A stretch of DNA of 64,000 nt from JACPIA01 sp964655995 (GTDB taxonomy: Bacteria; Patescibacteriota; Minisyncoccia; Phycocordibacterales; XYD1-FULL-46-19). Numbering within the stretch: position 1 is the stretch's first letter; each line of letters opens with the position of its first letter. The position numbers were made by a program, and so were the translations under genes. The notes beneath the pieces were generated by a model. That model did no database searches. It worked only from the letters and a program-made list of their open reading frames with translations, and was not told where the DNA came from. Where the stretch lies: NCBI GenBank assembly GCA_964655995.1, contig CAZZPK010000002.1, forward strand, positions 47,391 through 111,390, given 5' to 3'. Of this stretch, positions 1 to 8,783 are shown in pieces.

Positions 1-173
1 GTTACCACTTTAGCTCCGGCGTTTAGCAGCACTTGAGTCAAACTGCCCTCACCGGGGCCTACTTCTAACACGGTTTCCCCCTCCTTGATCTCTCCCGTTT
101 CCACCATCAAATTAAGCACCTCTTGGTCATCCAAAAAGTGCTGCCCCAACGCCTTTTTCGCTTTTATTCCCAT
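1..173 (-). CDS. rsmA: 16S rRNA dimethyladenosine transferase RsmA/KsgA, N-terminal part
   Basis: The visible 57 codons encode the N-terminus of the RsmA/KsgA methyltransferase, which dimethylates two adjacent adenines near the 3' end of 16S rRNA during small-subunit maturation. Seen: the family start with LGQHFL at residues 9-14, then the SAM-binding motif I VLEVGPGEGSLT. The gene runs off the left edge, so the catalytic motif IV is not visible. The ATG lies 13 bases downstream of the helicase stop, so it is probably cotranscribed with that gene. Confidence 0.9.
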   Translation of the reverse strand, partial: MGIKAKKALGQHFLDDQEVLNLMVETGEIKEGETVLEVGPGEGSLTQVLLNAGAKVV

Positions 174-186
174 AGCGCTATCATAC

Positions 187-2073
187 TTAAAAATCGACGA
201 TACTCAAACGATTGGTCTCGGCGGTGAGGAGGTGTGGGGGGATCTCGGAGAGGAATTCGGATGGGATATTAAAGCGGCGATTACCAAAAACAAGTCGCGT
301 CTCGGCGTAGGAGAGATAGATTTTTTGCCGCGCGCGGGTAAGGGCCACGTAAAAGAGGCGGCGCTCCTCCTCTTCATCCCGCTCCTCGGTGCCGATCGGC
401 GCGTGAGGGAAGAGGTCTTGTTCAAGTCCGGTAATAAACACGTAATCGAACTCCAACCCTTTGGCGGCGTGCACCGTCATTAACTTGACCCCGTTTACTT
501 GGTCGTTGTCGTCGTCTTGGTCACTGGCCAGGGCGATATCGGCCAAGAGCATTAAAATGCCGTCCGGTCCGTGTGGGTCGTAAGCGGCGGCTACCGTGAC
601 CAACTCGCGCAAGTTCTCCAGGCGGTCAAGGTCGTCCTCACCCCCTTTTTTAAGTTCGGCCTCCAAGCCGGTTAACTGCAATACCTCTTTAATAATCGTC
701 GAAGGCAGGCTGGTCTCGGTTAAATGCTTGATCTGGTCGAGCAGGAGATAAAATTGATCCACTTTTTGTCTAGTCGCTTTGGGTAGGGCGTCGGCCTCGC
801 CGCTGGCCAATTTGGCCAAAGTGGATTTGCCCAAGCCGCGCGCCGGCACATTGATAACCCGCTTAATACTTGCCCAGTCCTCGCGGTTAAGCGCTGCTTT
901 GATAAAAGCAACAACGTCTTTGATCTCTTTGCGCTCGTAAAAACGGGTGCCGAGCAAGGTGTAGGGAATGGTGTTTTTAATCAGTGCCTCCTCCAAAACT
1001 CGCGATTGGAAATTGGCCCGATACAAAATGGCCATTTCTTTATAGGGCACGCCCTGCTCGGCCAATCCCTCGATTATGGCGGCCAGGCCCAACGCCTCGT
1101 CAGCCTCGGTGGCGTAAGCGCTTAAGGTGATCGGCTCGCCCGCCTCGCCGCGGGTAAAAAGATTTTTGTCTTTGCGCTTTTTGTTGTTGGCAATGACGGC
1201 GTTGGCCGCTTCCAAAATCGTTTTAGTCGAGCGGTAATTCTCCTCCAAAATAATAGTGGTAACTCGGTCAAAGTCGCGCTCAAAGCGGAGCAAATTTTCA
1301 AAATCGGCGCCGCGCCAGCTGTAAATGGACTGGTCGATGTCGCCGACGACGCAAATATTTTGGGCCGGACCGGCCAGTTGGCGCGAGAGCTCGTATTGCA
1401 GGCCGTTGGTGTCCTGATACTCGTCGATATGTAAATGTGACCAGCGCTCCTGATAATGCTTCAAAATCTCCGGCTGGCGCTTGAACAAAATTGTAATTTT
1501 GAGCAATAAGTCGTCAAAGTCGAGCGCTTGCCGCTCTTTAAGTAGGGTCTCGTATTTTTCCCAGACCGGTTTGACCAGCTTGGGGAAAAAGTCATAGGCA
1601 GTCGGCTCGTAGTCGCTTAAGGTTAAACCGTCGCCTTTAGCCTTGGAGATGGCGCCCAAAAAACGTTTGGGCTCAAAGCGCTTGGGGTCGATGCTCAGCA
1701 TCTGCAAAATCTCCTTTAACACATCAAGCGAGTCGCCGCGGTCGTAGATGGAAAAAAAGCGCGGTACACCGATGGCGCCGCCGTGCTCACGCAAAATTCT
1801 CACTCCCAAGCCATGAAACGTTGTGGCCAGGGGCGCCGGCTGGTCGGCCGGGAGCAAGCGAGCGAGGCGCTCGCGGAGTTCGCGCGCCGCCTTATTAGTA
1901 AAAGTAATCGCTAAAATCGACTCCGGTGGTACACCCTGATTGATCAAATGCAGTATGCGGTGGGTGACCGTTTTGGTTTTGCCGGCACCAGCGCCGGCCA
2001 AAACCAAAAGTGGTCCCGCGGTGGCTAAGACTGCTCGGCGCTGGGCCTCGTTTAAAGTGTCTAAGTAATGCAC
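187..2073 (-). CDS. pcrA: UvrD/PcrA-type superfamily 1 DNA helicase
   Basis: A 3'-5' DNA helicase of the UvrD/PcrA/Rep family, used in repair and replication restart. Motif I GAGAGKT is at residues 27-33, motif II reads DEYQDTN, motif III DQSIYSWRGAD, and motifs V-VI appear in the C-terminal half (LMTVHAAKGLEFDYVF, FYVALTRAR). At 628 residues it is shorter than typical PcrA (about 720) and lacks most of the C-terminal tail that binds RNA polymerase in PcrA. The shared AT-rich gap to the gene at 2121 is about 50 bases, so the two are divergently transcribed. uvrD, pcrA and rep cannot be told apart from sequence alone. Confidence 0.92.
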   Translation of the reverse strand: MHYLDTLNEAQRRAVLATAGPLLVLAGAGAGKTKTVTHRILHLINQGVPPESILAITFTNKAARELRERLARLLPADQPAPLATTFHGLGVRILREHGGAIGVPRFFSIYDRGDSLDVLKEILQMLSIDPKRFEPKRFLGAISKAKGDGLTLSDYEPTAYDFFPKLVKPVWEKYETLLKERQALDFDDLLLKITILFKRQPEILKHYQERWSHLHIDEYQDTNGLQYELSRQLAGPAQNICVVGDIDQSIYSWRGADFENLLRFERDFDRVTTIILEENYRSTKTILEAANAVIANNKKRKDKNLFTRGEAGEPITLSAYATEADEALGLAAIIEGLAEQGVPYKEMAILYRANFQSRVLEEALIKNTIPYTLLGTRFYERKEIKDVVAFIKAALNREDWASIKRVINVPARGLGKSTLAKLASGEADALPKATRQKVDQFYLLLDQIKHLTETSLPSTIIKEVLQLTGLEAELKKGGEDDLDRLENLRELVTVAAAYDPHGPDGILMLLADIALASDQDDDNDQVNGVKLMTVHAAKGLEFDYVFITGLEQDLFPHAPIGTEERDEEEERRLFYVALTRARQKIYLSYAETRLVFGNRRFNIPSEFLSEIPPHLLTAETNRLSIVDF

Positions 2074-2099
2074 TCGCCTACTATATCATAGGCATTATC

Positions 2100-2108
2100 T
2101 GGTATAAT
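2100..2108 (+). promoter_or_regulatory. Extended -10 promoter (TGnTATAAT) for 2121
   Basis: TG plus one base plus TATAAT ends 12 bases before the ATG at 2121, leaving a 5' leader of only about 5-6 bases. No Shine-Dalgarno is present. This fits the leaderless pattern seen through the window. Confidence 0.6.
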
Positions 2109-2120
2109 AAAAAATAAATT

Positions 2121-2516
2121 ATGGCTGAAGCGATTAATCCATCTTTGGAGTTTGACCAGGAGCTCTCGGAGCTGGCCGGACGCATTGAGGCGGCGCGCGC
2201 CGAGCGGGAAAAAGAGGCGGGGCTTGAGTCGGAGGTGGAGCGGGAGACGATTGGCCGCGCTTTGAGCGAGCTGGTGACCGATGAGTCCAAAGCGGTGAAG
2301 CCGGAGCGCTCGCCAGCCGCCCCAACCACGAGCTATCTTAACACTGTTCGTGGCGCCGAGGCGCAATTGATTAATGAGCTGATCGCCCAAGTGCCGGTCC
2401 AAGGACTTAAAAAAACCATCAGTCGCGTGGCTGATAATCCCGCTTTGCTTGATATGTTCCACGATGCCTTGGTGGACTTTTTATACGAGGAGCTTAAACA
2501 ACGCAATTTGATCTAA
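2121..2516 (+). CDS. Conserved-looking hypothetical protein, helical
   Basis: 131 residues. The N-terminal half is acidic and charged with heptad-like Leu/Ile spacing. The C-terminal half looks like a compact helical domain. No domain is recognised. It ends 3 bases before the TraD-like ATPase and is almost certainly cotranscribed with it, which suggests a role with that ATPase, but no function can be read from the sequence. The ATG is supported by the TGnTATAAT box just upstream. Confidence 0.7.
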   Translation: MAEAINPSLEFDQELSELAGRIEAARAEREKEAGLESEVERETIGRALSELVTDESKAVKPERSPAAPTTSYLNTVRGAEAQLINELIAQVPVQGLKKTISRVADNPALLDMFHDALVDFLYEELKQRNLI

Positions 2517-2519
2517 ATT

Positions 2520-4859
2520 ATGGATCCTTTTTTGTTTACTGTCGGGGCACTGGGAGTGGTCTTTTTATTGTCGGGCATAGCGCTGTTGGCTATCTACCTG
2601 ATCCGCCAGCGTAAAATCGAGTCGCTTAATTTGAAACTGCTTCTCATTGAGATCCCCCGGCCGGAAAAGCCTGAGGGCGGCAATCCGCTTGACTTGATTG
2701 CCGCCACCGAGCAACTTCTCTCCTCTTTGGCCGGAGTCAGTCGCTCATTTGTTTTGGAGGTGGTGGTCCAAAATGTCGGTGAGGCCATTTTATTTTACTT
2801 GGCGGTGCCGCGCTCGCAATTAGCCAATGCCAAAACCCAGATCGAAGGTTTGTTCCCTCGCGCCGAGGTGACGGAGATTTCGGACTATACCATTTTCCAC
2901 CCCGATGGCGGCAGCGCCGCCGCTTATTTGACTCTGACCGAGCCGGAATCTCTGCCACTCCGCTCGTATAAAGAGGCCGGGGTGGATACTTTTGCTCCGA
3001 TTATTAACACCTTGTCGCATTTGCGCGAGTCGGGCGACGGGGCCACGATACAGCTAGTGGTGTCTCCCGCCGGCAGCGAGACTAAAAAATCTTTCGCCAA
3101 ATTGGTGGAGAAGTTGAGGCAGGGCGAGTCTTGGGCCTCGCTTACCCGCAAAAGCGTTTTACCTAAATTGCCCCAAGACAAGTCTAAATCCAAATCAGAC
3201 AAGCCGATCATTGTCGACGAGGAGGCGGCCAAAGCGATCAATTTAAAATTGGCCAAACCGCTGTTTAAAGTTAATGTCCGGGTGGTGACCGCCTCCGAGA
3301 CCGCCGCCGCGGCCGACGATCTGCTCCTGGCCATTGCCGGTCAGTTTAATCAGTTTGCGGCGCCCTATCGCAATAATTTTAAGCTGGTCAAGCCGCGGCG
3401 GCTTAAAAAATTGATGTATCAATACATTTTTCGCGAGTTTGACCCGGCCCAAGCCCTGATCCTTAACACCGAGGAAATTGCCAGCATCTTCCATTTGCCG
3501 ACGATTACCAGCGATGTGCCGCGGATTAGCTGGCTCAATACCAAAGAGGCGCCGCCCCCTCCTGATTTGCCCACCCAAGGCACCTTGGTGGCCGAGAGCA
3601 TTTTCCGCGGCAAAAGCCGACCGGTGTATCTCTCGGATGCCGACCGCCGCCGTCATTTGTACTTGATCGGCCAGACGGGTACCGGTAAATCGCTGACCAT
3701 GCTTAATATGGCGATACAAGATTTGGCCAATGACAAAGGTTTTTGCCTGATTGATCCGCATGGCGACTTGGTGGACGCGGTGCTCGAGCGGGTGCCCAAG
3801 TCGCGGCTTGATGATGTGATTATTTTTAACCCCGGCGATTTGTCGCGGCCACTCGGTCTTAATATGCTCGAGTACAATTTTGACCGGCCGGAGGAAAAGA
3901 CCTTTATTGTCAACGAGATCCAATCGATTTTTAATCAGTTGTTCGATAAGGAGACGATGGGTCCGATGTTTGAGCAGTATATGCGCAACGCCCTCCTGCT
4001 TTTGATGGAGGATGCGCGGACGGAGCCGGCGACCTTAATGGAGGTGTCGCGGATCTTTACCGACGCCGAGTTCCGCAATCGCAAATTGGCGCGGATCACC
4101 AACCCCTCGGTACTCGACTTTTGGACCAAAGAAGCGGTTAAAACCACCGGCGAGCAGGGCTTGGCCAACATGACACCGTATATTACCTCCAAGTTCGGCA
4201 ATTTTGTCGCCAATGACTATATGCGTCCGATTATCGGCCAGCCGCGGGGGGCGTTTAACTTCCGCACCGTTATGGATGAGGGCAAGATTTTGCTGGTCAA
4301 TTTGGCCAAGGGTAAAATCGGCGATATCAACTCGGGACTGCTCGGCATGATTATTACCGGGCGGCTGCTTTTGGCGGCGCTATCGCGTGCCGATATCCCC
4401 GAGAGCGAGCGGCGCGACTTTAATTTATATATCGACGAATTCCAAAATTACACTACTGACTCGATCTCGACTATTTTGTCGGAGGCGCGCAAGTATCGGC
4501 TCAATTTGACCATTGCCCATCAGTTTATCGCCCAACTCAAGGACAATATCCGCGAGGCCGTTTTTGGCAATGTGGGCTCCATTATCGCCTTTAGGGTAGG
4601 TACTCCCGATACCGAGGTGCTGCTTAAGCAATTTGGCAGCGTCTTTACCTCGCATGACCTAGTTAACAGCGAGAATCGCCACGGCTTTGCCCGAGTGCTT
4701 ATTAACGGCGAGCCGTCCACCCCCTTCTCGATCCGGGTGCCGTTGCCCCGCCCCGGCTCACCCGAGGTTAAAGACAAACTCAAGGAGCTCTCTCGGCTTA
4801 CTTATGGCCGCGACTTGCCGAGTATTGAGCGCGACATTTTAACGCGTCTGCGCGGGTAG
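2520..4859 (+). CDS. TraD/VirD4-like type IV secretion ATPase (DNA-translocase family)
   Basis: A membrane-anchored P-loop ATPase of 779 residues. There is one N-terminal transmembrane helix (residues about 5-28), a poorly conserved region to about residue 360, then a RecA-like motor with Walker A GQTGTGKS (about 383-390), a strand ending IDPHGD, and Walker B LYIDEF (about 637). Further down LTIAHQFIAQL is the arginine/Q region typical of the TraD/TraG/VirD4 family. Family members couple DNA or protein substrates to secretion channels. In CPR genomes such proteins occur without a full conjugation apparatus, and none is visible here, so the substrate is unknown. Spacing to the upstream gene is 3 bases. 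Confidence 0.85.
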   Translation: MDPFLFTVGALGVVFLLSGIALLAIYLIRQRKIESLNLKLLLIEIPRPEKPEGGNPLDLIAATEQLLSSLAGVSRSFVLEVVVQNVGEAILFYLAVPRSQLANAKTQIEGLFPRAEVTEISDYTIFHPDGGSAAAYLTLTEPESLPLRSYKEAGVDTFAPIINTLSHLRESGDGATIQLVVSPAGSETKKSFAKLVEKLRQGESWASLTRKSVLPKLPQDKSKSKSDKPIIVDEEAAKAINLKLAKPLFKVNVRVVTASETAAAADDLLLAIAGQFNQFAAPYRNNFKLVKPRRLKKLMYQYIFREFDPAQALILNTEEIASIFHLPTITSDVPRISWLNTKEAPPPPDLPTQGTLVAESIFRGKSRPVYLSDADRRRHLYLIGQTGTGKSLTMLNMAIQDLANDKGFCLIDPHGDLVDAVLERVPKSRLDDVIIFNPGDLSRPLGLNMLEYNFDRPEEKTFIVNEIQSIFNQLFDKETMGPMFEQYMRNALLLLMEDARTEPATLMEVSRIFTDAEFRNRKLARITNPSVLDFWTKEAVKTTGEQGLANMTPYITSKFGNFVANDYMRPIIGQPRGAFNFRTVMDEGKILLVNLAKGKIGDINSGLLGMIITGRLLLAALSRADIPESERRDFNLYIDEFQNYTTDSISTILSEARKYRLNLTIAHQFIAQLKDNIREAVFGNVGSIIAFRVGTPDTEVLLKQFGSVFTSHDLVNSENRHGFARVLINGEPSTPFSIRVPLPRPGSPEVKDKLKELSRLTYGRDLPSIERDILTRLRG

Positions 4860-4879
4860 TCAAAATCGTCCTCGAGAGG

Positions 4880-4885
4880 TATAAT
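4880..4885 (+). promoter_or_regulatory. -10 box TATAAT for the M23 gene
   Basis: A perfect TATAAT 8 bases before the proposed ATT start codon. It overlaps the in-frame stop that bounds the reading frame, so the start must lie downstream of it. Confidence 0.55.
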
Positions 4886-4893
4886 AGGACGGT

Positions 4894-5937
4894 ATTCAGA
4901 CCAAGCGACATTCCCCTATAGCCAAGCCCAAAAGTCGTTCCAAACGGCTTATTTTTACTGGTTTTTTACTCTTGGCGGTAGCTACGCCGGTTTATGCCTC
5001 ATGGGGCACTTTAATGGAGCGCCTGCTTGGTTCCTTTAGTCCGAGCCAATTAGCCGCTCCGGTCCAAACGGCCCAGACCATGGCCCTACTCCAAGCTGCC
5101 CCCTCGGCCGACCCTAAAGCAGCCGCTTTGGGCGGCGGCGATATTACTATTGTTAATGACTCGGCGTTACTGCCGGACAGCGGGCCGCTTGGCACCATTG
5201 CCGATATCGCCGAGATCCCGCCGACGGATCAAATTAGCCTTTATGTGGTCCGCAAGGGCGATACCCTCTCGGATATCGCCAAGATGTTTAATGTCTCGGT
5301 CAATACCATTTTATGGGCCAACGACTTGCCGCGCGCCTCAGCGCTTAAGGAGGGGCAAACGCTGACCATTTTGCCGATCTCGGGCGTGCGCTACATCGTT
5401 AAAAAGGGTGACACCTTAGCCTCGATTGCCAAAAAGTACAAAGGTGATGCCGAAGAAATCGCGCAATTTAACGGCTTGGACCATGGGGCCGCTTTGGCTG
5501 TAGGACAAATTGTGATTGTGCCGGACGGCGAGCTTATAGTTACTCCAACCAAAACGCCGGACATTAAGCCGGGTAGCAAGCTGGCCACTTTTATTGGTAA
5601 TTTGTTGCGGCCAATTACCGGCGGCCGCAAAACACAAGGGATACACGGTTTTAATGGTGTGGACTTGGCCAGTTATATGGGGGCGGATGTTTTTGCCGCG
5701 GCTAGCGGTAATGTAATTATTGCGCGGAGTGGCGGCTGGAATGGCGGTTATGGCAGTTATATCGTTATTGATCACGGTAATGGCGTGCAAACTCTTTACT
5801 CGCACTTAAGTGCCGTTAAGGTGGCGCAGGGCCAGCGGGTGGCGCAAGGGCAAGTGATCGGCGCTCTGGGCAATAGCGGTCGCTCCACCGGTCCTCACCT
5901 CCACTTTGAAGTTCGCGGCGCCAAAAATCCGTTTTAA
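4894..5937 (+). CDS. Secreted LysM x2 - peptidase M23 (LytM) cell-wall hydrolase, putative ATT start
   Basis: A secreted murein endopeptidase with a basic n-region (KPKSRSKR), a hydrophobic segment ending PVYA/SW (signal peptide), two LysM repeats (starting about YVVRKGDTLSDIA and YIVKKGDTLASIA), and a C-terminal LytM domain with the zinc ligands H...D (IHGFNGVD) and HLH. No ATG, GTG or TTG precedes the signal peptide after the in-frame stop at 4885-4887. The only ATG-like codon at the right place is ATT at 4894, 8 bases after a TATAAT box at 4880-4885. A TTG at 4972 would delete most of the signal peptide. The start is therefore an inference, and a base error at the start codon is possible. 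Confidence 0.85.
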   Translation: MQTKRHSPIAKPKSRSKRLIFTGFLLLAVATPVYASWGTLMERLLGSFSPSQLAAPVQTAQTMALLQAAPSADPKAAALGGGDITIVNDSALLPDSGPLGTIADIAEIPPTDQISLYVVRKGDTLSDIAKMFNVSVNTILWANDLPRASALKEGQTLTILPISGVRYIVKKGDTLASIAKKYKGDAEEIAQFNGLDHGAALAVGQIVIVPDGELIVTPTKTPDIKPGSKLATFIGNLLRPITGGRKTQGIHGFNGVDLASYMGADVFAAASGNVIIARSGGWNGGYGSYIVIDHGNGVQTLYSHLSAVKVAQGQRVAQGQVIGALGNSGRSTGPHLHFEVRGAKNPF

Positions 5938-5941
5938 AAAT

Positions 5942-6148
5942 TTACAAAAAGAGCGAGAGGGTGCTGGAGGCTAAGGCGCGCCAGAGGCCCAAGTGATGGC
6001 GATTGAGCCGGCGGAGCTCGGCCACAATTTGACGGTGGCGCCTAGCCTCGCGAGCGTAGGGCAGGCCGCGTAACACCTTCCAGTCGATTTGCTCGTTTAA
6101 TTTGTTTAACTCTTCCTGTAAGGCTGACTTGAATTGTTGTTTGCTCAT
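5942..6148 (-). CDS. Small basic hypothetical protein
   Basis: 68 residues, rich in Arg, Lys and Leu (for example YAREARRHRQIVAELRRLNRHH), predicted helical. It follows lexA on the same strand after 36 bases and may be cotranscribed with it, which would make it SOS-controlled (inference). It converges on the M23 gene with 4 bases between stops. No family is recognised. Confidence 0.5.
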   Translation of the reverse strand: MSKQQFKSALQEELNKLNEQIDWKVLRGLPYAREARRHRQIVAELRRLNRHHLGLWRALASSTLSLFL

Positions 6149-6184
6149 ATTATTTTATTTATTTTTTGCTGATAATTTTTTAAT

Positions 6185-6754
6185 TTATAATTGTCGGATA
6201 ATAGCGGTAACGACGGCGGCGATATTTAAACTATGTTCGGGATAAATGTTTTTAAATTGGCTGTTAGCGGGCTCCAAATATTTTTGGCCATTTTTTTCAC
6301 GCAAATACTTCATCGTCCAGCCGCCATCTACTTCCGCAATCACAATGTCGCCCAACTTGGCTTTTTTGTTTTTATCGGCCAAGACGAGATCACCGTCGTA
6401 AATGCCGGCCTCCAGCATCGAGTCGCCTTTAACAGTGAGGAGATAGGAGTGCTCTCTGTCCTCCACCAGCATCTCGTCCAAGCTAATGGTGTCTAAGTCG
6501 ACCTCGTCGGCGCTGGTGGGTATGCCGGCCTCCACTACCCCGGCCAATTTTAATGAGCTAAATAATTTACCGGGGATGAGACGACCGGTGTGGTCCTTGC
6601 TCACTACGCCCTCCTCTAACATTTTTTGCATCAATTTATGGACGGCGTTTTTGGATTTAAAACCGACAATGTGCATAATCTCGCTGTAGCTTGGCAGGCG
6701 CCGGTGGCGGCCGTAAAACTGGCTGATCTTTTGTTTATACTCCTCGTAACTCAT
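6185..6754 (-). CDS. lexA: LexA SOS repressor
   Basis: The SOS transcriptional repressor, an S24-type self-cleaving protein of 189 residues. It has an N-terminal winged helix (MSYEEYKQKISQFY...), an Ala-Gly cleavage site in VVEAGIP, the catalytic Ser in GDSML, and the Lys in TMKYL. I start it at the ATG at 6754 because it lies 6 bases after a promoter -10 box. An in-frame upstream extension would read through that promoter. The promoter spacer carries a palindrome of the GAAC-N4-GTTC type, so autoregulation is very likely. Confidence 0.95.
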   Translation of the reverse strand: MSYEEYKQKISQFYGRHRRLPSYSEIMHIVGFKSKNAVHKLMQKMLEEGVVSKDHTGRLIPGKLFSSLKLAGVVEAGIPTSADEVDLDTISLDEMLVEDREHSYLLTVKGDSMLEAGIYDGDLVLADKNKKAKLGDIVIAEVDGGWTMKYLREKNGQKYLEPANSQFKNIYPEHSLNIAAVVTAIIRQL

Positions 6755-6760
6755 GTAAAT

Positions 6761-6790
6761 AGTATAAGTGAACGCTCGTTCACTAGTCAA
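6761..6790 (-). promoter_or_regulatory. lexA promoter with SOS box in the spacer
   Basis: On the minus strand: -35 TTGACT (6785-6790), an 18-base spacer and -10 TATACT (6761-6766). The spacer is exactly an inverted repeat with 8-base arms (6767-6784) containing GAACGAGCGTTC. This matches the GAAC-N4-GTTC core of Gram-positive LexA boxes. A bound LexA dimer would fill the whole space between -35 and -10. Confidence 0.85.
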
Positions 6791-6841
6791 TACCCTGGGT
6801 GTGGATAACACCTAAATCTGAAAATGAAACGCTGTAATACC

Positions 6842-6872
6842 ACCGTCCTCTCCTCCGAGGGGACGGTTTTTT
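6842..6872 (+). terminator. Rho-independent terminator with no obvious plus-strand gene
   Basis: The stem ACCGTCC...GGACGGT is followed by TTTTTTG on the plus strand. The nearest upstream genes read the other way, so its client, if any, would be a short RNA starting near the lexA promoter. Confidence 0.5.
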
Positions 6873-6897
6873 GTTGATAAATAAAGCGTGAAACAGG

Positions 6898-8439
6898 TTA
6901 AACTCTTTTGGGGCGGTATTGGAGCGCTTCGAGTAAGTGAGTGTCACTGATGTCGTCGGCGCCGGCGAGATCGGCGATGGTGCGCGCTAGTTTAATGACC
7001 CGGTGATAAGCACGCGCCGATAAATTTAAGCGCCGGGCCGCATCTTCTAACAAAGTGGCGGCGTTATCATTAAGCGGCGCAAAGCGCCGCAACTCTTTGA
7101 CGGTCATCTCGCTGTTGGTTTTAATCGGCCGCCCGGCCGCGCTAAAACGTCTGGCTTGTTTTTGACGCGCGGCCACCACGCGCTCGCGGACTCGCGTCGA
7201 CGGCTCCTCATTCCCCTCGCCGCGCAGACTGGCCGGGTCCACCGCGCCTACCTCAATCCACAAATCAATGCGGTCGATAATCGGGCCGGAGAGTTTGCGA
7301 TCGTAGCGGTCAAGAGCTTGTGGTGTACAAATGCACTCGCGCAATTTGTCGCCGCGATGGCCGCAGGGGCAAGGATTCATCGAAGCGACAAGAGTAAAAC
7401 TGGCGGGGAAAGTGAGCGAGCCTTTGGAGCGGCTAATCGAGACGATCCGATCCTCGAGTGGCTGGCGCAAGGCCTCAAGTACCCGTTTTTCAAACTCGGG
7501 GAATTCGTCTAAAAATAAAACGCCGCGATGGGCCAAAGTGATCTCGCCGGGCTTGGGCCAGGTACCGCCGCCTACCAGTGAGACATAACTGGCGGTATGA
7601 TGCGGCGCACGGAAAGGCGGCTCGGTCAGATAATCCTCGCTTAAAACATTGGCCGCCGAGTGGATGCCGGTGACCTCGATAATGTCGTCAAAATCAAGTG
7701 GCGGCAAGAGGCCGGCAAAGGCGCGCGCCAACATTGTTTTACCGGTACCGGGCGGTCCAAACATGGCGATGTTGTGGCCGCCGGCCGCGGCGATCTCCAA
7801 GCCGCGCTTGGCGGTGTGCTGGCCGCGTATGTCGGCCAAGTCGTAAGCGACGGGGCGCTCGCTTGGCGCGATCTCCGTCGGCGCGGCCGGCACCAAAATT
7901 ACTTTTTCACTCTCTCCCTTTTTGGGTGGCGTTAAATGAGCGACAACCTCGGCTAAAGTTTTGACCGGGTAAATGGCGATGCCGCGCACCAGCGCCGCCT
8001 CGGTAACATTGGCCGCCGGCAAATAGACTTCTTTAAATCCGGCATCGCGCGCCTTTTTAACTAAAACCAAAGTACCATTAATCAGGCGCAGGTCGCCCGA
8101 GAGTCCCAGCTCACCCAAAAACAATTTACCCTCTGGCTCAAAACGCAAAGTATCGCTGGCGGCCAGCGTCCCCAAAGCGATGGCCAAGTCAAAAGCCGAG
8201 CCCTCTTTTTTAATATCGGCCGGAGCCAGGGAAACGATTATTTTGCGATTGCCTTTGTGCGGCGGAGGGAAGCCGGCATTTTTAATCGCGGCGCTGATTC
8301 GGTCGCGGGCCTCCTCCACCGCCTTGTCGGGCAGGCCCACAATATTAAAAGAGTGCAGGCCCCTGGAGACGTCGACCTCCACAGCAATAATGTCTGATTT
8401 TAGTCCTGACAGTTGGGCGGCATAAATCGTGGCGATCAT
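6898..8439 (-). CDS. comM: ComM/YifB-family Mg-chelatase-like AAA+ ATPase
   Basis: 513 residues. The N-terminal region is of the YifB type (SAAIKNAGFPPPHKGNRKI, NLAPADIKKEG-like), followed by an AAA+ core with Walker A GPPGTGKT and Walker B LFLDEFPEF, then a cluster CPCG...C of the family. In ComM this protein is a hexameric helicase that promotes branch migration in natural transformation, which fits the comEC genes further right. Start at 8439 (MIATIYAAQL): an upstream extension would overlap the preceding gene. Last gene of an apparent four-gene operon beginning at 10619. Confidence 0.93.
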   Translation of the reverse strand: MIATIYAAQLSGLKSDIIAVEVDVSRGLHSFNIVGLPDKAVEEARDRISAAIKNAGFPPPHKGNRKIIVSLAPADIKKEGSAFDLAIALGTLAASDTLRFEPEGKLFLGELGLSGDLRLINGTLVLVKKARDAGFKEVYLPAANVTEAALVRGIAIYPVKTLAEVVAHLTPPKKGESEKVILVPAAPTEIAPSERPVAYDLADIRGQHTAKRGLEIAAAGGHNIAMFGPPGTGKTMLARAFAGLLPPLDFDDIIEVTGIHSAANVLSEDYLTEPPFRAPHHTASYVSLVGGGTWPKPGEITLAHRGVLFLDEFPEFEKRVLEALRQPLEDRIVSISRSKGSLTFPASFTLVASMNPCPCGHRGDKLRECICTPQALDRYDRKLSGPIIDRIDLWIEVGAVDPASLRGEGNEEPSTRVRERVVAARQKQARRFSAAGRPIKTNSEMTVKELRRFAPLNDNAATLLEDAARRLNLSARAYHRVIKLARTIADLAGADDISDTHLLEALQYRPKRV

Positions 8440-8464
8440 GTCGATGTCAGGTATCGTTCTCGGG

Positions 8465-8779
8465 CTAAGCGTCGCGGTGGGCGATGCAAGTAGCGGCGGC
8501 CGGGTTGGCCTCAAGACGTTCCTCCTCGATTGGCTGCCGGCAAATAGCGCAGTAGCCGTATGTGCCGTCCTCGATTTTGGCCAAAGCGGCCTTAACCTCG
8601 CGCAACTCCTCTTTTAATTCCTCCTCGCCGGCCTCATTCTCCTCTTGTTCCTCCAAGCGATCGGCCACCTCGTCGCGGAAGGCGGGCTCTCCCTCCAATG
8701 CTTCCGTTAGCTCGCCTAACTCACTTTCCAAACGGCGCCGCTCGGCCTCTAGTTTTTGCTGGTATTTGGTTGTATCCAT
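8465..8779 (-). CDS. DksA/TraR-family zinc-finger protein
   Basis: 104 residues with an N-terminal coiled coil and the C-terminal DksA/TraR zinc finger GTYGYCAICRQPI...CIAH. Family members bind the RNA polymerase secondary channel or act as small regulators. The fourth zinc ligand is His instead of the usual Cys (C-x2-C-x17-C-x2-H). The start is 4 bases after the stop of the upstream gene, so it is in the same operon. The function here is inferred from the family only. Confidence 0.85.
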   Translation of the reverse strand: MDTTKYQQKLEAERRRLESELGELTEALEGEPAFRDEVADRLEEQEENEAGEEELKEELREVKAALAKIEDGTYGYCAICRQPIEEERLEANPAAATCIAHRDA

Positions 8780-8783
8780 AAGT

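Noticed and set aside
2061..2462. 133-residue minus-strand frame over the gene at 2121
   Set aside because: Low-complexity Arg/Leu shadow of the plus-strand gene.
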